From positions 4,505 through 68,504 of the forward strand of contig CALJKR010000033.1 in assembly GCA_937974555.1 (NCBI GenBank): a DNA stretch of 64,000 bases. The letters are read 5' to 3'. Origin of the DNA: an uncultured Flavobacteriales bacterium (GTDB lineage: Bacteria > Bacteroidota > Bacteroidia > Flavobacteriales_D > Sanyastnellaceae). The notes below the pieces were generated by a model. That model was not told the DNA's origin, made no database searches, and saw only the letters and a list, made by a program, of their open reading frames with translations. A program made the translations under genes and the position numbers. This document shows, in pieces, positions 51,131 through 59,863 of the stretch. How positions within the stretch are numbered: the first letter of the stretch is position 1; each line of letters opens with the position of its first letter.

Positions 51131-51855
51131 CCTTGATCAGTGTCATAATCCCTTGTTTTAATGCCGGTTCCCTTTTAGAACGGGCCCTTGCTTCGGTCTT
51201 GTCTCAATCCCACCAAAACGTTGAAATTATTGTACAAGACAATCTTTCTACCGACTCAGCCACTTGCGAGATTCTTCAAAAATTTAAAAATCAAATTCGC
51301 TGGATCCAAGAAAAAGATCTCGGTATATATGATGCTTTTAACCGCGGTATCCAGAAAGCCCATGGCGATTGGATTTACCTGATGGGCGCTGATGACTACT
51401 TGGCAGAAACACAGGTATTCGAAAAATTAATATCCTATGCTTTTGACCCCAAATACAAGGTAATTACGGGGGATATTGTCAATGAAAATATCCAAAACAA
51501 ATGGGTACCTCTGCGATTCCATTCGAAGTTTAGTTGGAGAATTTATTGGAAGAATTCAGTACACCAGCAAGGGGCATTGTATCACAAAGATTGCTTTTCC
51601 TTGGATTGCTTTAATCCCCATTATCGGGTATTAAGCGATTACCAATTTCACATTAAACTGCACCGTTCTACTTTAAAAAAGTTGGAATCTTCCCTGATCA
51701 TCGCCCATTGTGAGGCCACGGGAATCTCTAAAAATTTCAATGATTCTCTGTATGCGGAAGAGATAAAAATGAAAAAGGAAACCTTACCTGTTTGGCTCTA
51801 TGCCTTAAATCTACCTTGGATTGGACTAAAGCGGTTTTTAAAATCCAACGGCTAA
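51127..51855 (+). CDS. Glycosyltransferase family 2 enzyme
   Basis: The product has 242 residues. The GT-A fold shows SVIIPCFNAGSLLERALASV, the first acidic motif in IIVQDNLSTDS, the GIYDAFNRGIQKAHGDW stretch and MGADDYLAE (DxD-like). The acceptor-side HQQGALYHKDCF is typical of WcaA-like enzymes. The donor sugar is unknown. ATGA coupling with ftsE is unusual. Its TAA overlaps the convergent GT4 gene's TAG in the tetramer CTAA. Confidence 0.9.
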   Translation: MTLISVIIPCFNAGSLLERALASVLSQSHQNVEIIVQDNLSTDSATCEILQKFKNQIRWIQEKDLGIYDAFNRGIQKAHGDWIYLMGADDYLAETQVFEKLISYAFDPKYKVITGDIVNENIQNKWVPLRFHSKFSWRIYWKNSVHQQGALYHKDCFSLDCFNPHYRVLSDYQFHIKLHRSTLKKLESSLIIAHCEATGISKNFNDSLYAEEIKMKKETLPVWLYALNLPWIGLKRFLKSNG

Positions 51856-52940
51856 GAAAGCTCAACAATCCACTGCTCAATGACCCTTACCTCTCTTTCC
51901 CAAGTATTTTCTTGGGCTGCCTGTACGGCATTCTTTTTCCAAGTGGCGTAATCGTCACTGTGCAGCATTTCCAATATTTGATTGGCCATTTCTTTGGGTG
52001 ACCAACTCCGCAATATTTGACCCGCGTTGTATTTCAAAACCAATTTTTCAACCTCAACCATGGGACTTGCCAATACAGGAATTCCAGATTGCCAGTAGTC
52101 AAACAACTTATTGGGCAATGAAAATTTATAATTGTCGTGCGTCGGTTTGTCCAAGCTCAATCCCAAAAGGCATTTGCGGGTAATGGCTTTGAGTTGTTCA
52201 TGCGGCACGCGATCCAGAAAAGTGACATTTGCCCCAGCCGACGCCTTCATGTCAGCGATGGCTCTTCCACTACCTACAACCAACAGGTGCACTTGCGGAA
52301 TATAGGCCATGGCTTCAACCAATTCTTCACCCCCACGGTCGGGGTCGATATAGGCACCCTGCAAAATTATTTTATCTCCATCGGGCAAATCCACGGCAAC
52401 ACCATCAATCGAGGCTTTACTCTCAGTAGGGACATTTCTCACCACCTGCACTTGGTTTCCATATCGCGCTTTAAAAATCGCTGCGATGGAATCATTCACC
52501 GTCATAACACGTTGCAATCCTGGAAAGCACTGGGACTCAATCCAACGCCAAATGGACTTCACCACCGGCCTACCCGTTAATCCCTCTGCCTCAGTAAATA
52601 ACTCATGGCTGTCGTAAATTACAGGAGTTCGTTTCATCCAACCCACCAATCGCGCAGGCAACAAGGTATCCAAGTCATTGGACCATATCACATCGAAACG
52701 GCGGAAGAATAGAAAAAAGAAGAGCCTACATTGCAAGACCGCATAGAACAAGGGACCCTTGGAAAAAAAAGTGGACAATCGTAGGGTATTGTAGTTTCGA
52801 TTTAGAGGCTGACTATCGGACTTTCGCACCCCAATCAGGGTTAATGACCAACCCGACTTCACCCACACATCGCAGGTCTTCTCTACCCTGCGGTCATAGG
52901 TTAAATCATTGGATACCAAAACTACAATTCGTTTGCTCAC
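51852..52940 (-). CDS. Glycosyltransferase family 4-like enzyme
   Basis: The product has 362 residues. The N-terminal VLVSNDLTYDRRVEKTCDVW is typical of Bacteroidota GT4 enzymes. The central ARLVGWMKRTPVIYDSHELF (with the SHELF motif) and the C-terminal YKFSLPNKLFDYWQSGIPVL bind the nucleotide sugar. The acceptor is unknown. The start overlaps the exonuclease gene stop by 4 bp. Confidence 0.88.
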   Translation of the reverse strand: MSKRIVVLVSNDLTYDRRVEKTCDVWVKSGWSLTLIGVRKSDSQPLNRNYNTLRLSTFFSKGPLFYAVLQCRLFFFLFFRRFDVIWSNDLDTLLPARLVGWMKRTPVIYDSHELFTEAEGLTGRPVVKSIWRWIESQCFPGLQRVMTVNDSIAAIFKARYGNQVQVVRNVPTESKASIDGVAVDLPDGDKIILQGAYIDPDRGGEELVEAMAYIPQVHLLVVGSGRAIADMKASAGANVTFLDRVPHEQLKAITRKCLLGLSLDKPTHDNYKFSLPNKLFDYWQSGIPVLASPMVEVEKLVLKYNAGQILRSWSPKEMANQILEMLHSDDYATWKKNAVQAAQENTWEREVRVIEQWIVELS

Positions 52941-53758
52941 GAATATTGCTCTTTCAATTGTTTCAGGACTTTCTTGGTGTACAATGGAAAATCAGCTTGC
53001 ATCATCCAACCGTAGTAACCAGGTTCCATTTGAAAGACTTGCTCTACAGTCTTTCCTTTGTGCTTACCGAAATTAAAAATGGGTTCATTCTGATCATTGA
53101 GCACGATATGCCCAACCAAATCCATTTTCTTCTTTCGCTCACTGGTTTGATGCAACACTTCCATATCATTTTCAACGGGCTTCCATTCCCCGGAAGCTGT
53201 CTCAATAGTAGCGTCCTTATAACGTTCGATCATCGCATTTAAGACGTCTGCTGTCGCCACGACATCGGGCATGGCCTCATGCGCATCTTCCAACGTTTTA
53301 CCGGTGTAAAATTTCAAGGCTGCAGATAAGTTACGGGGCTCCATCAGATGAAACAATACCTGAACATCAATCAAATTCCTTCCATCCACATCAAAATCAA
53401 TTCCCGCTCTCAAAAATTCCTCAGCCAAAAGAGGCAAATCAAACTTATTGGAATTAAATCCTGCCAGATCACAATCAAATAAAAACTGATACAGTTTGGG
53501 TGCAAACTCGCGAAAAGTTGGTGCGTTGCGAACATCTTCCTGATAAATCCCATGAATCAAGGATGACTCGATAGGAATAGGTATTTCAGGATTAAAAACC
53601 AATCGGTCTTGACCCTCAGCGGGCATCTTATGAACCTGTCCATTGGGCATCACTTTGACAATGGCCAATTCCACAATTCGGTCTCTTCCCACATCCACTC
53701 CCGTTGTTTCCAAATCGAAAAATGCCAACGGCTTCTTTAAATTAAAATTGTACTTCAT
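52937..53758 (-). CDS. DnaQ-like 3'-5' exonuclease with ExoX-like C-terminal domain
   Basis: The product has 273 residues. An RNase T/DnaQ exonuclease domain spans about 10-180: Exo I is FFDLETTGVDVGRDR (Asp15, Glu17), Exo II is in GFNSNKFDLPLL, and Exo III is HEAMPDVVATADV, which is the DEDDh type. The C-terminal ~60 residues with FNFGKHKGKTVEQVFQMEPG and YYGWMMQADFPLYTK match the small domain found in ExoX-like proteins. It may work in DNA repair or proofreading; the exact role is unknown. Confidence 0.9.
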   Translation of the reverse strand: MKYNFNLKKPLAFFDLETTGVDVGRDRIVELAIVKVMPNGQVHKMPAEGQDRLVFNPEIPIPIESSLIHGIYQEDVRNAPTFREFAPKLYQFLFDCDLAGFNSNKFDLPLLAEEFLRAGIDFDVDGRNLIDVQVLFHLMEPRNLSAALKFYTGKTLEDAHEAMPDVVATADVLNAMIERYKDATIETASGEWKPVENDMEVLHQTSERKKKMDLVGHIVLNDQNEPIFNFGKHKGKTVEQVFQMEPGYYGWMMQADFPLYTKKVLKQLKEQYS

Positions 53759-53767
53759 ATCAAAAAT

Positions 53768-53788
53768 AAACCCCCATCTCTGGGGGTT
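53768..53788 (-). terminator. Terminator of the OmpA-like gene
   Basis: A stem AAACCCCCa/tGGGGGTTT with a 4-nt loop (TCTC, or 5 bp more if the A-T pair forms) lies after the stop at 53810 on the minus strand, followed by T-rich sequence. It is largely symmetric and precedes the exonuclease start. Confidence 0.75.
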
Positions 53789-53809
53789 TTTATATTACAA
53801 ATTTGTTAC

Positions 53810-56050
53810 TTACCCTTCTGCTGAAAGCTCAACGTATTGAGACTTTTCATAAATCTTCATATTCTCTTTGGCATCATTGGCAAATTCTTTACCATTCACG
53901 CCCCAAGAGATTTTTCTGAAATTGAAATGGATTCCTTCAACATAACCCATGCGCTCCAATTCTTTTCTTATGGTCGCCTTCGCATCTGATGCGCGTTGTT
54001 CCGCAAGCTCTTCATTGCTCTTCTTATTGGAACGTGGCACTTTGGATGAGGAAGCGTACACATCAATTTCTACCAATCCCCTTTTCTCGATAAGCAATGC
54101 CACTTCCTCAACAAACAATCCCATGTCTTCTAAATTCACTTTGAACATGCCATAAGTGAAGAAATATTGGGTTGGGGCCAACTTCTCTTTTACACCAGCA
54201 GGTTTTGGGCGTGCAGCCAATCCTTGCTTCTCTGCTTTCTCTATTTTCTTCGCCATTTGTTCAGCCTCCTTGGCTGCTTCTTTGGCTTTCTTCTCAGCCT
54301 TTTTCTCGGCCTCCTTCAATCGTTTCTCTTCATCCTCCTTGGCTTTTTTGGCCTCCTTTTCAGCCTTCTTTGCAGCTTTCTCTGGATCTTCGTCAACTTT
54401 CTTGGCCGTTGTCTTTGCCGCCAAATCTGCTTTCACCGGTTGCTTCTTGGTTACCGGGAAAATGTAGAACTCATGCTCTACGGACATCATGCTTTCGTCA
54501 CAACAAGCATCCACAGTAAATTCATGCAACACACTTTTTGCTTGCATCACTTGTACATTGTAATTGGCGCATGGTGGAAGTTTAAGTTCAAAGGTGCTCG
54601 ACTCCAAATTGGCCTCTACTTTCAAATCTTCATCCTTGGCCTTGGCCAATATTTTTAGACCTGCTGGCATGGTCTTTCCTGCCATCAATTGCACAAATCC
54701 TTTGAGGATAACCGGCGTTTCATTTGGATCTCTGGCCAAGGTTACTTCGTAGATGTCTTGCAAGCCACTTCCGCCAATTTTAGAAGAAGTAATGAAACCT
54801 TTTCTGGACACGGGAATCGCCTGGAAATAATAATCATCATCCGTTGTAGACAATGGATATCCCACGTTTACTGCATTGCCCAGTACTCCTTTCTTCTCAA
54901 TACGTGAGGAAAACAAGTCATATCCTCCCATGGTGTTGTGACCTTCAGAAGAAAAATACAAGATCTTTCCATTTCCACCAATAGAGGGAGAAAGCTCATT
55001 GTACTTGGTGTTGATCAACTCACCCAAATTCTCAGGTTCCGACCACTCCCCATTTTTCTGCAAGTTGGAACGATACAAATCAAATCCTCCCAAACCATTG
55101 GGTCTGTTACTCGAAAAATAAATGGTCTTTCCATCAGGTGTTACGGTCATGTCCATCTCTTGAAAAGAGGAATTGATCGTAGAGCTCAATGGAATGGGAT
55201 CAATCCACGTTTCACCCACCAACATGGACATTAAAAATTCAGAGTCGTCCCTGGGGCCTCTGGCGATGAACAAAGAATGTCCATCTGCAGAAACTGCACA
55301 TATGCGATCTGAAACATTGGCGTTGACATTAATCAACTCCGCCGGTCCCCATTTGTTGGAGGCGCCGCGGAAACTCATGTACATATCATCCAGGTAGGCC
55401 ATGGTCTCAGGATCCACCAATCTTGCATTGCTCGAATCCGACCTTTCTCTATTGGAACTAAAATACAAAATACTCAAATCCTTGGGGGCAACGGCATTGA
55501 AATCTTTAAATTCTGTGTTGATGCCTTTGCCTAGGCTTACGATTTTGTGATTTTTGGGAGACTTCAACTGAAGCTTGGCCTCTTCACACATTTCTTGTTG
55601 ACGAGGCAAATCAGCCATTAGGATATGTTTTGCTGAGATTTTTGTTTTCAGCAATTCATACGAGTCCAAGGCATCCTCAGGCTTGTTGTTTAAATGCTGG
55701 GCTTTGGCCAAATAAGCCAAGGCTTCAAAAGGTGGCAATTCTTCAGACTCGTCATATGGATCATAGTTCTTAGAGAACTTACCACTTCCGCATGCCGTTT
55801 CAAGATGTTCCAAAGCATCTTTCTTGTCTTTGGTTTCCATTAGACATCGACCCAGCTTGTAATGATAATTGGCATTCAATGGCTTTTTCACCAAAAGCTT
55901 GCGCCACTCAATTACCGCCTGGTCCCACAACTTTTCTTCAATCAAAGTGTTGGCCTCTTCGAAGCTAGCGGGCGTTTCTTTTTGAGCCATCATCGCGGGA
56001 GCGAATGAAACCAAAAGAAAAATGAAAACTATTTTTTTCAACGTATCCAT
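53810..56050 (-). CDS. TPR-PD40-OmpA-like envelope protein
   Basis: The product has 746 residues. A signal peptide ends at FAPAMMAQ. TPR units (about 25-160) include WDQAVIEWRKLLVKKPLNAN. PD40/WD40-like beta-propeller blades (about 190-440) include ILYFSSNRERSDSSN, IYFSSNRPNGLGGFDLYRSN and ILYFSSEGHNTMGGYDLFSS. A beta domain follows, then a Lys/Glu/Ala-rich coiled-coil linker (about 565-650), then a divergent OmpA-like end. This architecture resembles PorE and other Bacteroidota OmpA proteins that tether to peptidoglycan. The OmpA Asp/Arg peptidoglycan-binding residues are not clearly conserved. It has its own terminator. Confidence 0.87.
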   Translation of the reverse strand: MDTLKKIVFIFLLVSFAPAMMAQKETPASFEEANTLIEEKLWDQAVIEWRKLLVKKPLNANYHYKLGRCLMETKDKKDALEHLETACGSGKFSKNYDPYDESEELPPFEALAYLAKAQHLNNKPEDALDSYELLKTKISAKHILMADLPRQQEMCEEAKLQLKSPKNHKIVSLGKGINTEFKDFNAVAPKDLSILYFSSNRERSDSSNARLVDPETMAYLDDMYMSFRGASNKWGPAELINVNANVSDRICAVSADGHSLFIARGPRDDSEFLMSMLVGETWIDPIPLSSTINSSFQEMDMTVTPDGKTIYFSSNRPNGLGGFDLYRSNLQKNGEWSEPENLGELINTKYNELSPSIGGNGKILYFSSEGHNTMGGYDLFSSRIEKKGVLGNAVNVGYPLSTTDDDYYFQAIPVSRKGFITSSKIGGSGLQDIYEVTLARDPNETPVILKGFVQLMAGKTMPAGLKILAKAKDEDLKVEANLESSTFELKLPPCANYNVQVMQAKSVLHEFTVDACCDESMMSVEHEFYIFPVTKKQPVKADLAAKTTAKKVDEDPEKAAKKAEKEAKKAKEDEEKRLKEAEKKAEKKAKEAAKEAEQMAKKIEKAEKQGLAARPKPAGVKEKLAPTQYFFTYGMFKVNLEDMGLFVEEVALLIEKRGLVEIDVYASSSKVPRSNKKSNEELAEQRASDAKATIRKELERMGYVEGIHFNFRKISWGVNGKEFANDAKENMKIYEKSQYVELSAEG

Positions 56051-56075
56051 ACGGATGATTTTGTTGTTAAGGTAC

Positions 56076-57392
56076 TCAAATATCGCGATTTACATCCCAA
56101 TTCTCCAAATAATCGGCTACCCTTCTCACAAACATTCCACCCAAAGCGCCGTCCACGATTCTGTGGTCATAACTGTGTGACAAGAACATCATGTGGCGAA
56201 TGCCGATAAAGTCACCCGCTGGTGTTTCGATAACCGCAGGCTTTTTGCGAATAGCGCCCACCGCCAAGATGGCCACTTGGGGTTGGTTGATGATGGGGGT
56301 TCCCATCACATTTCCAAATGAGCCCACGTTGGTCAAGGTGTAAGTTCCACCTTGAATTTCATCGGGTGTCAACTTGTTGTTTCTTGCTCGATCCGCCAAA
56401 TCATTAACTTTCTTGGCGATGCCTACCAGGTTCAATTGGTCAACATTTTTGATAACTGGAACAATGAGATTACCAGAAGGCAATGCGGTTGCCATTCCGA
56501 TATTGATATCGCCACGCAAAATAATCTTATCTCCATCAACGGAAGCATTCACTCCAGGGAAGTCTTTGATTGCGCGTGCCACTGCTTCGATAAATATGGG
56601 TGTAAAAGTCAATTTTGTTTTTTCTTTCACCTCAAAATTCTTCTTCACTTTGTCTCTCCATTGCACCACATTGGTCATATCCGCTTCGACATAACTGGTT
56701 ACGTGAGGCGAAACTTGTTTGCTCATCACCATGTGATCGGCAATCAACTTGCGCATGCGGTCCATCTGCACAATCTCATCATTTCCATTAACACTGATGG
56801 AAGCTTTCTTGGGCGCTTCTTTGGCTGGGGCTGCTTCGGGAGCTGGCGCACTGGCCACAGGAGCAGCAGGCGCTGGAGCAGCGACTGCGGGTTTTTGACC
56901 ACGGGTAGTCAAATAATTTTTTAAATCATCTTTGGTCACTCTACCCCCTTGTCCAGAGCCTGGAATCGCATCCAATTCGGCCTGCGATATCCCTTCTGAC
57001 TTTGCCATATTTTTCACCAATGGCGAATAAAAACGGTCCCCAGAAACAATGGACTCACCGCTTGCTGCGGGAACAAACGGAATGTCTGTCACAGGAGCAG
57101 CTACGGGAGCAGCGGCAGGAGCCTGAACAGCAGGAGCGGGAGCTTCAGCGGCACCTGTTTGAATAATCGCAATGGGCTGGCCCACTTGAACCACATCCCC
57201 TTCCTTCACCAAACACTTCAATAAAGTACCATCCTCAGGAGAAGGAACCTCACTGTCGACCTTGTCAGTGGCGATTTCAATAATGGATTCATCGGCCTTC
57301 ACCGCTTCACCTTCTTTTTTCACCCACTTGATAATGGTTGCCTCAGCAACACTCTCTCCCATTTTGGGAAGTAGTAATTCTATCTGTGCCAT
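56076..57392 (-). CDS. 2-oxo acid dehydrogenase E2 component (dihydrolipoamide acyltransferase)
   Basis: The product has 438 residues. The lipoyl domain (about 1-78) has lipoyl-lysine Lys44 in EIATDKVDSEV. A Pro/Ala linker leads to the subunit-binding domain (about 125-165, YSPLVKNMAKSEGIS). A second Ala/Pro linker leads to the catalytic domain (about 205-438), with active-site HRIVDGALGG (His410, Asp414). The lipoyl start LLPKMGESVAEATIIKW is closer to branched-chain/pyruvate-type E2 than to the OdhB of this phylum. A perfect -7 box TATTTTTG (57410-57403) lies 10 nt before the start. Confidence 0.93.
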   Translation of the reverse strand: MAQIELLLPKMGESVAEATIIKWVKKEGEAVKADESIIEIATDKVDSEVPSPEDGTLLKCLVKEGDVVQVGQPIAIIQTGAAEAPAPAVQAPAAAPVAAPVTDIPFVPAASGESIVSGDRFYSPLVKNMAKSEGISQAELDAIPGSGQGGRVTKDDLKNYLTTRGQKPAVAAPAPAAPVASAPAPEAAPAKEAPKKASISVNGNDEIVQMDRMRKLIADHMVMSKQVSPHVTSYVEADMTNVVQWRDKVKKNFEVKEKTKLTFTPIFIEAVARAIKDFPGVNASVDGDKIILRGDINIGMATALPSGNLIVPVIKNVDQLNLVGIAKKVNDLADRARNNKLTPDEIQGGTYTLTNVGSFGNVMGTPIINQPQVAILAVGAIRKKPAVIETPAGDFIGIRHMMFLSHSYDHRIVDGALGGMFVRRVADYLENWDVNRDI

Positions 57393-57402
57393 AAGTTGAC
57401 CG

Positions 57403-57410
57403 CAAAAATA
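57403..57410 (-). promoter_or_regulatory. -7 box of the E2 gene
   Basis: On the minus strand TATTTTTG is followed by CGGTCAACTT and then ATG. A TTTG at 57430-57427 is 16 nt upstream, shorter than usual. A weak hairpin GCCCT-CCAA-AGGGC overlaps the same gap. Confidence 0.45.
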
Positions 57411-57440
57411 AGCAAAATCAGCCCTCCAAAGGGCGAATAA

Positions 57441-57920
57441 TTATCGGTCCAGAGATCCTCCAAGATCAGCCTCGGAATCCTTCCACCGCATTTTCCAATG
57501 TGGAATATCATCTTCCAAATACTCCTCACCCTCTGCAACAAATCCCAAATCCTGATAGAATTTCAACAGATACGATTGCGCAGAAATACAAATCTCATTG
57601 GTCCCAAATTGTTTCTTTGTTTGTTCGATGGCAATATTCATCAAAGCCCTGCCCCACCCTGTCCTTCGTACCGATGGTGAGGTGACTACTCTGCCTATGG
57701 CCGCTTCCGGATAACTCACTCCAGGGGGCACCAACCGGGCATAAGCCACCAATTCTTCCCCACTCTCCATCAACAAATGATAGGACACCACATCTTTTCC
57801 ATCTGGATCTTGGTATGGACAATTCTGCTCCACCACAAATACCTGTGCACGCAATGCCAAAACACGGTGCCATTCCAATGCAGTCATTTGAGACATTTTG
57901 AGCAATCGAAAATTTTTCAT
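57441..57920 (-). CDS. GNAT acetyltransferase, ElaA-like
   Basis: The product has 159 residues. The N-terminal ALEWHRVLALRAQVFVVEQN and YQDPDGKDVVSYHL are the ElaA signature. The acetyl-CoA loop is GRVVTSPSVRRTGWGRALM. The substrate is unknown. It diverges from the ABC-F gene with 36 bp between starts. Confidence 0.92.
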   Translation of the reverse strand: MKNFRLLKMSQMTALEWHRVLALRAQVFVVEQNCPYQDPDGKDVVSYHLLMESGEELVAYARLVPPGVSYPEAAIGRVVTSPSVRRTGWGRALMNIAIEQTKKQFGTNEICISAQSYLLKFYQDLGFVAEGEEYLEDDIPHWKMRWKDSEADLGGSLDR

Positions 57921-57944
57921 CCCGACGAAGGTAATTCAATGACC

Positions 57945-57952
57945 TATTTTTG
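57945..57952 (+). promoter_or_regulatory. -7 box of the ABC-F gene, 4 nt from the start codon
   Basis: TATTTTTG is a perfect TAnnTTTG box followed by TAAA and then ATG at 57957. Transcription would begin at about the start codon. No -33 TTTG is at the expected place. Confidence 0.45.
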
Positions 57953-57956
57953 TAAA

Positions 57957-59807
57957 ATGAATTACCTCTCGGTAGAAAACCTATCCAAACGTTTTGGCGT
58001 TCGTGAACTTTTCAATAACCTGCAATTTGGAATTGAGAAAGGTCAGAAAGTGGCGTTGCTGGCTCGAAATGGTTCTGGAAAAACCACACTCATGAATATC
58101 CTTTTTGGCATCGATACGCCAGACGAGGGCAAGGTGATTTACAACAAGGAAGTGCGGGTGAGCTACCTGGAACAGAATCCGCATTTGGATCCTAAAAAAT
58201 CCATTTTGGAAAATGTATTGCAAGCCAAAAACAACATGAGTCAGGCCATCGCGGAGTATGAACACGCCTTGGCCCACGATCTGCCTTTGGATGCACCGAT
58301 GTCCAAAATGGACGCCACTGGGGCTTGGGAGTATGAAGCCAAAATGAAGCAAGTACTTGGGGCTTTGGATTTGCACCAATGGAATACCCCAGCAGGGCAA
58401 TTGAGCGGTGGGCAACAACGCCGAGTGGCATTGGCCAAGGTGTTGATTGAAGAACCCGATTTTTTACTGCTTGATGAGCCAACCAACCACTTGGATTTGG
58501 ATATGATTGAGTGGTTAGAAAACTTCCTCACCCGTTCCCACATGACGCTCTTCATGGTCACCCATGATCGCTACTTCTTGGAGAATATCACCGACGAAAT
58601 TCTGGAATTGGAAAATGGTCAACTCTACAAATACAAAGGCAATTTCAGCTACTACCTAGAAAAGAAAGCCGAACGTGAAGCCCTTGAACAAGCCACACAA
58701 GACAAGCAGATGAATCTTTTCCGAAGGGAGTTGGTTTGGGCGCGCACCATGCCGCGAGCCAGAACGGTGAAAAGCAAAAGCAGAATGGATCGTTTTACCG
58801 AATTAAAAGAAGCGGTAAGAAAAAGTCCCGAAGCACAAGAGCTCTCGCCTGAGATCAATATGAGTCGCTTGGGTAGTAAAATCGTGGAGTTCCACCGCGT
58901 AAAAAAACATTGGGGAGAGAAAAAGGTCCTCAACGGCTGGGATTACGTTTTCAAAACCGGCGAACGAGTGGGACTTGTAGGACCCAATGGCGCAGGAAAA
59001 ACGACGCTACTCAAATTGATGACCCTCAATGAAGAGCCCGACGGAGGAAAGGTTGTGGTCGGTGAAACCGTGGTGATGGGTTACTACCGCCAAAACATGG
59101 AACCCCTAAAAGAGGGTCTTCGATTGATTGAGGCCGTCCGTGATATCGCAGAATTTATCCCACTAACCAAAGGCCGAACCATCACGGCCGCTCAGATGTT
59201 GGAACGATTTTTATTTCCCAAACACATGCACTTCAATTACGTGGATGCATTGAGCGGAGGAGAAAAGAAACGATTGCAACTGTTGCTCTTGTTGATGAAG
59301 AATCCCAATTTTTTGATCTTGGATGAACCTACCAACGACTTGGACGTTTTCACCCTTGCGGCGTTAGAAGAGTACTTGCAATCTTTTCCAGGATGCTTAA
59401 TTATTGTATCCCATGACCGTTATTTCTTGGACAAATTGGTGGATCACTTGTTTGTTTTGGACGGTCAAGGCAACGTCAAAGACATCCTGGGTTCTTATCA
59501 GCAATTTAGAGACGATCAAGACCAAACCGCGACCAAGAAAAAAGAAGAAACGACTTCCCCTACTGAGATGGCAGTACCAGCCAACAGTTCAGCCAAAAAA
59601 CTCAGCTTCAAAGAAAAATATGAATGGGAGCAGATTGAAAAGCGCATGCCTGAATTGGAACTGAAAAAAGGATATTTGGAAGCGGAGTTACAAACAGTTT
59701 TGGATCAACATGATAAACTCATCCAAGTCTCAGAAGCCCTATCCAAGGTAGTTGAAGAGCTGAATACCCTTGAGATGCGGTGGTTAGAACTTTCTGAAAA
59801 AATATAG
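57957..59807 (+). CDS. ABC-F family ATPase (Uup-like)
   Basis: The product has 616 residues with two ABC domains and no membrane segment. Walker A motifs are ARNGSGKTTLMNILFG and GPNGAGKTTLLKLM. Signatures are LSGGQQRRVALAKVL and LSGGEKKRLQLLLLL, and Walker B is LLLDEPTNHLDLD and LILDEPTNDLDVF. A C-terminal coiled coil (about 550-616, MPELELKKGYLEAELQTVLD) is as in Uup. ABC-F proteins act on ribosomes or DNA; which one here is not known. The start is the ATG at 57957; the frame extends 60 codons upstream into the GNAT gene's antisense. Confidence 0.94.
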   Translation: MNYLSVENLSKRFGVRELFNNLQFGIEKGQKVALLARNGSGKTTLMNILFGIDTPDEGKVIYNKEVRVSYLEQNPHLDPKKSILENVLQAKNNMSQAIAEYEHALAHDLPLDAPMSKMDATGAWEYEAKMKQVLGALDLHQWNTPAGQLSGGQQRRVALAKVLIEEPDFLLLDEPTNHLDLDMIEWLENFLTRSHMTLFMVTHDRYFLENITDEILELENGQLYKYKGNFSYYLEKKAEREALEQATQDKQMNLFRRELVWARTMPRARTVKSKSRMDRFTELKEAVRKSPEAQELSPEINMSRLGSKIVEFHRVKKHWGEKKVLNGWDYVFKTGERVGLVGPNGAGKTTLLKLMTLNEEPDGGKVVVGETVVMGYYRQNMEPLKEGLRLIEAVRDIAEFIPLTKGRTITAAQMLERFLFPKHMHFNYVDALSGGEKKRLQLLLLLMKNPNFLILDEPTNDLDVFTLAALEEYLQSFPGCLIIVSHDRYFLDKLVDHLFVLDGQGNVKDILGSYQQFRDDQDQTATKKKEETTSPTEMAVPANSSAKKLSFKEKYEWEQIEKRMPELELKKGYLEAELQTVLDQHDKLIQVSEALSKVVEELNTLEMRWLELSEKI

Positions 59808-59863
59808 ACCACCCCTTTTTATCTGACCTTATCTTTACCCGCGAATTTGCAGATAAATAAAGC

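Noticed and set aside
54156..54658. Several hydrophobic open frames on the plus strand inside the OmpA-like gene
   Set aside because: They are the antisense of the Lys/Glu/Ala-rich linker, which mimics Phe/Leu/Ser-rich membrane segments. No independent start signal is seen.
56800..57150. Pro/Ala-rich stretches in the E2 gene as low-complexity repeats of mobile origin
   Set aside because: They are the normal flexible linkers between lipoyl, binding and catalytic domains.
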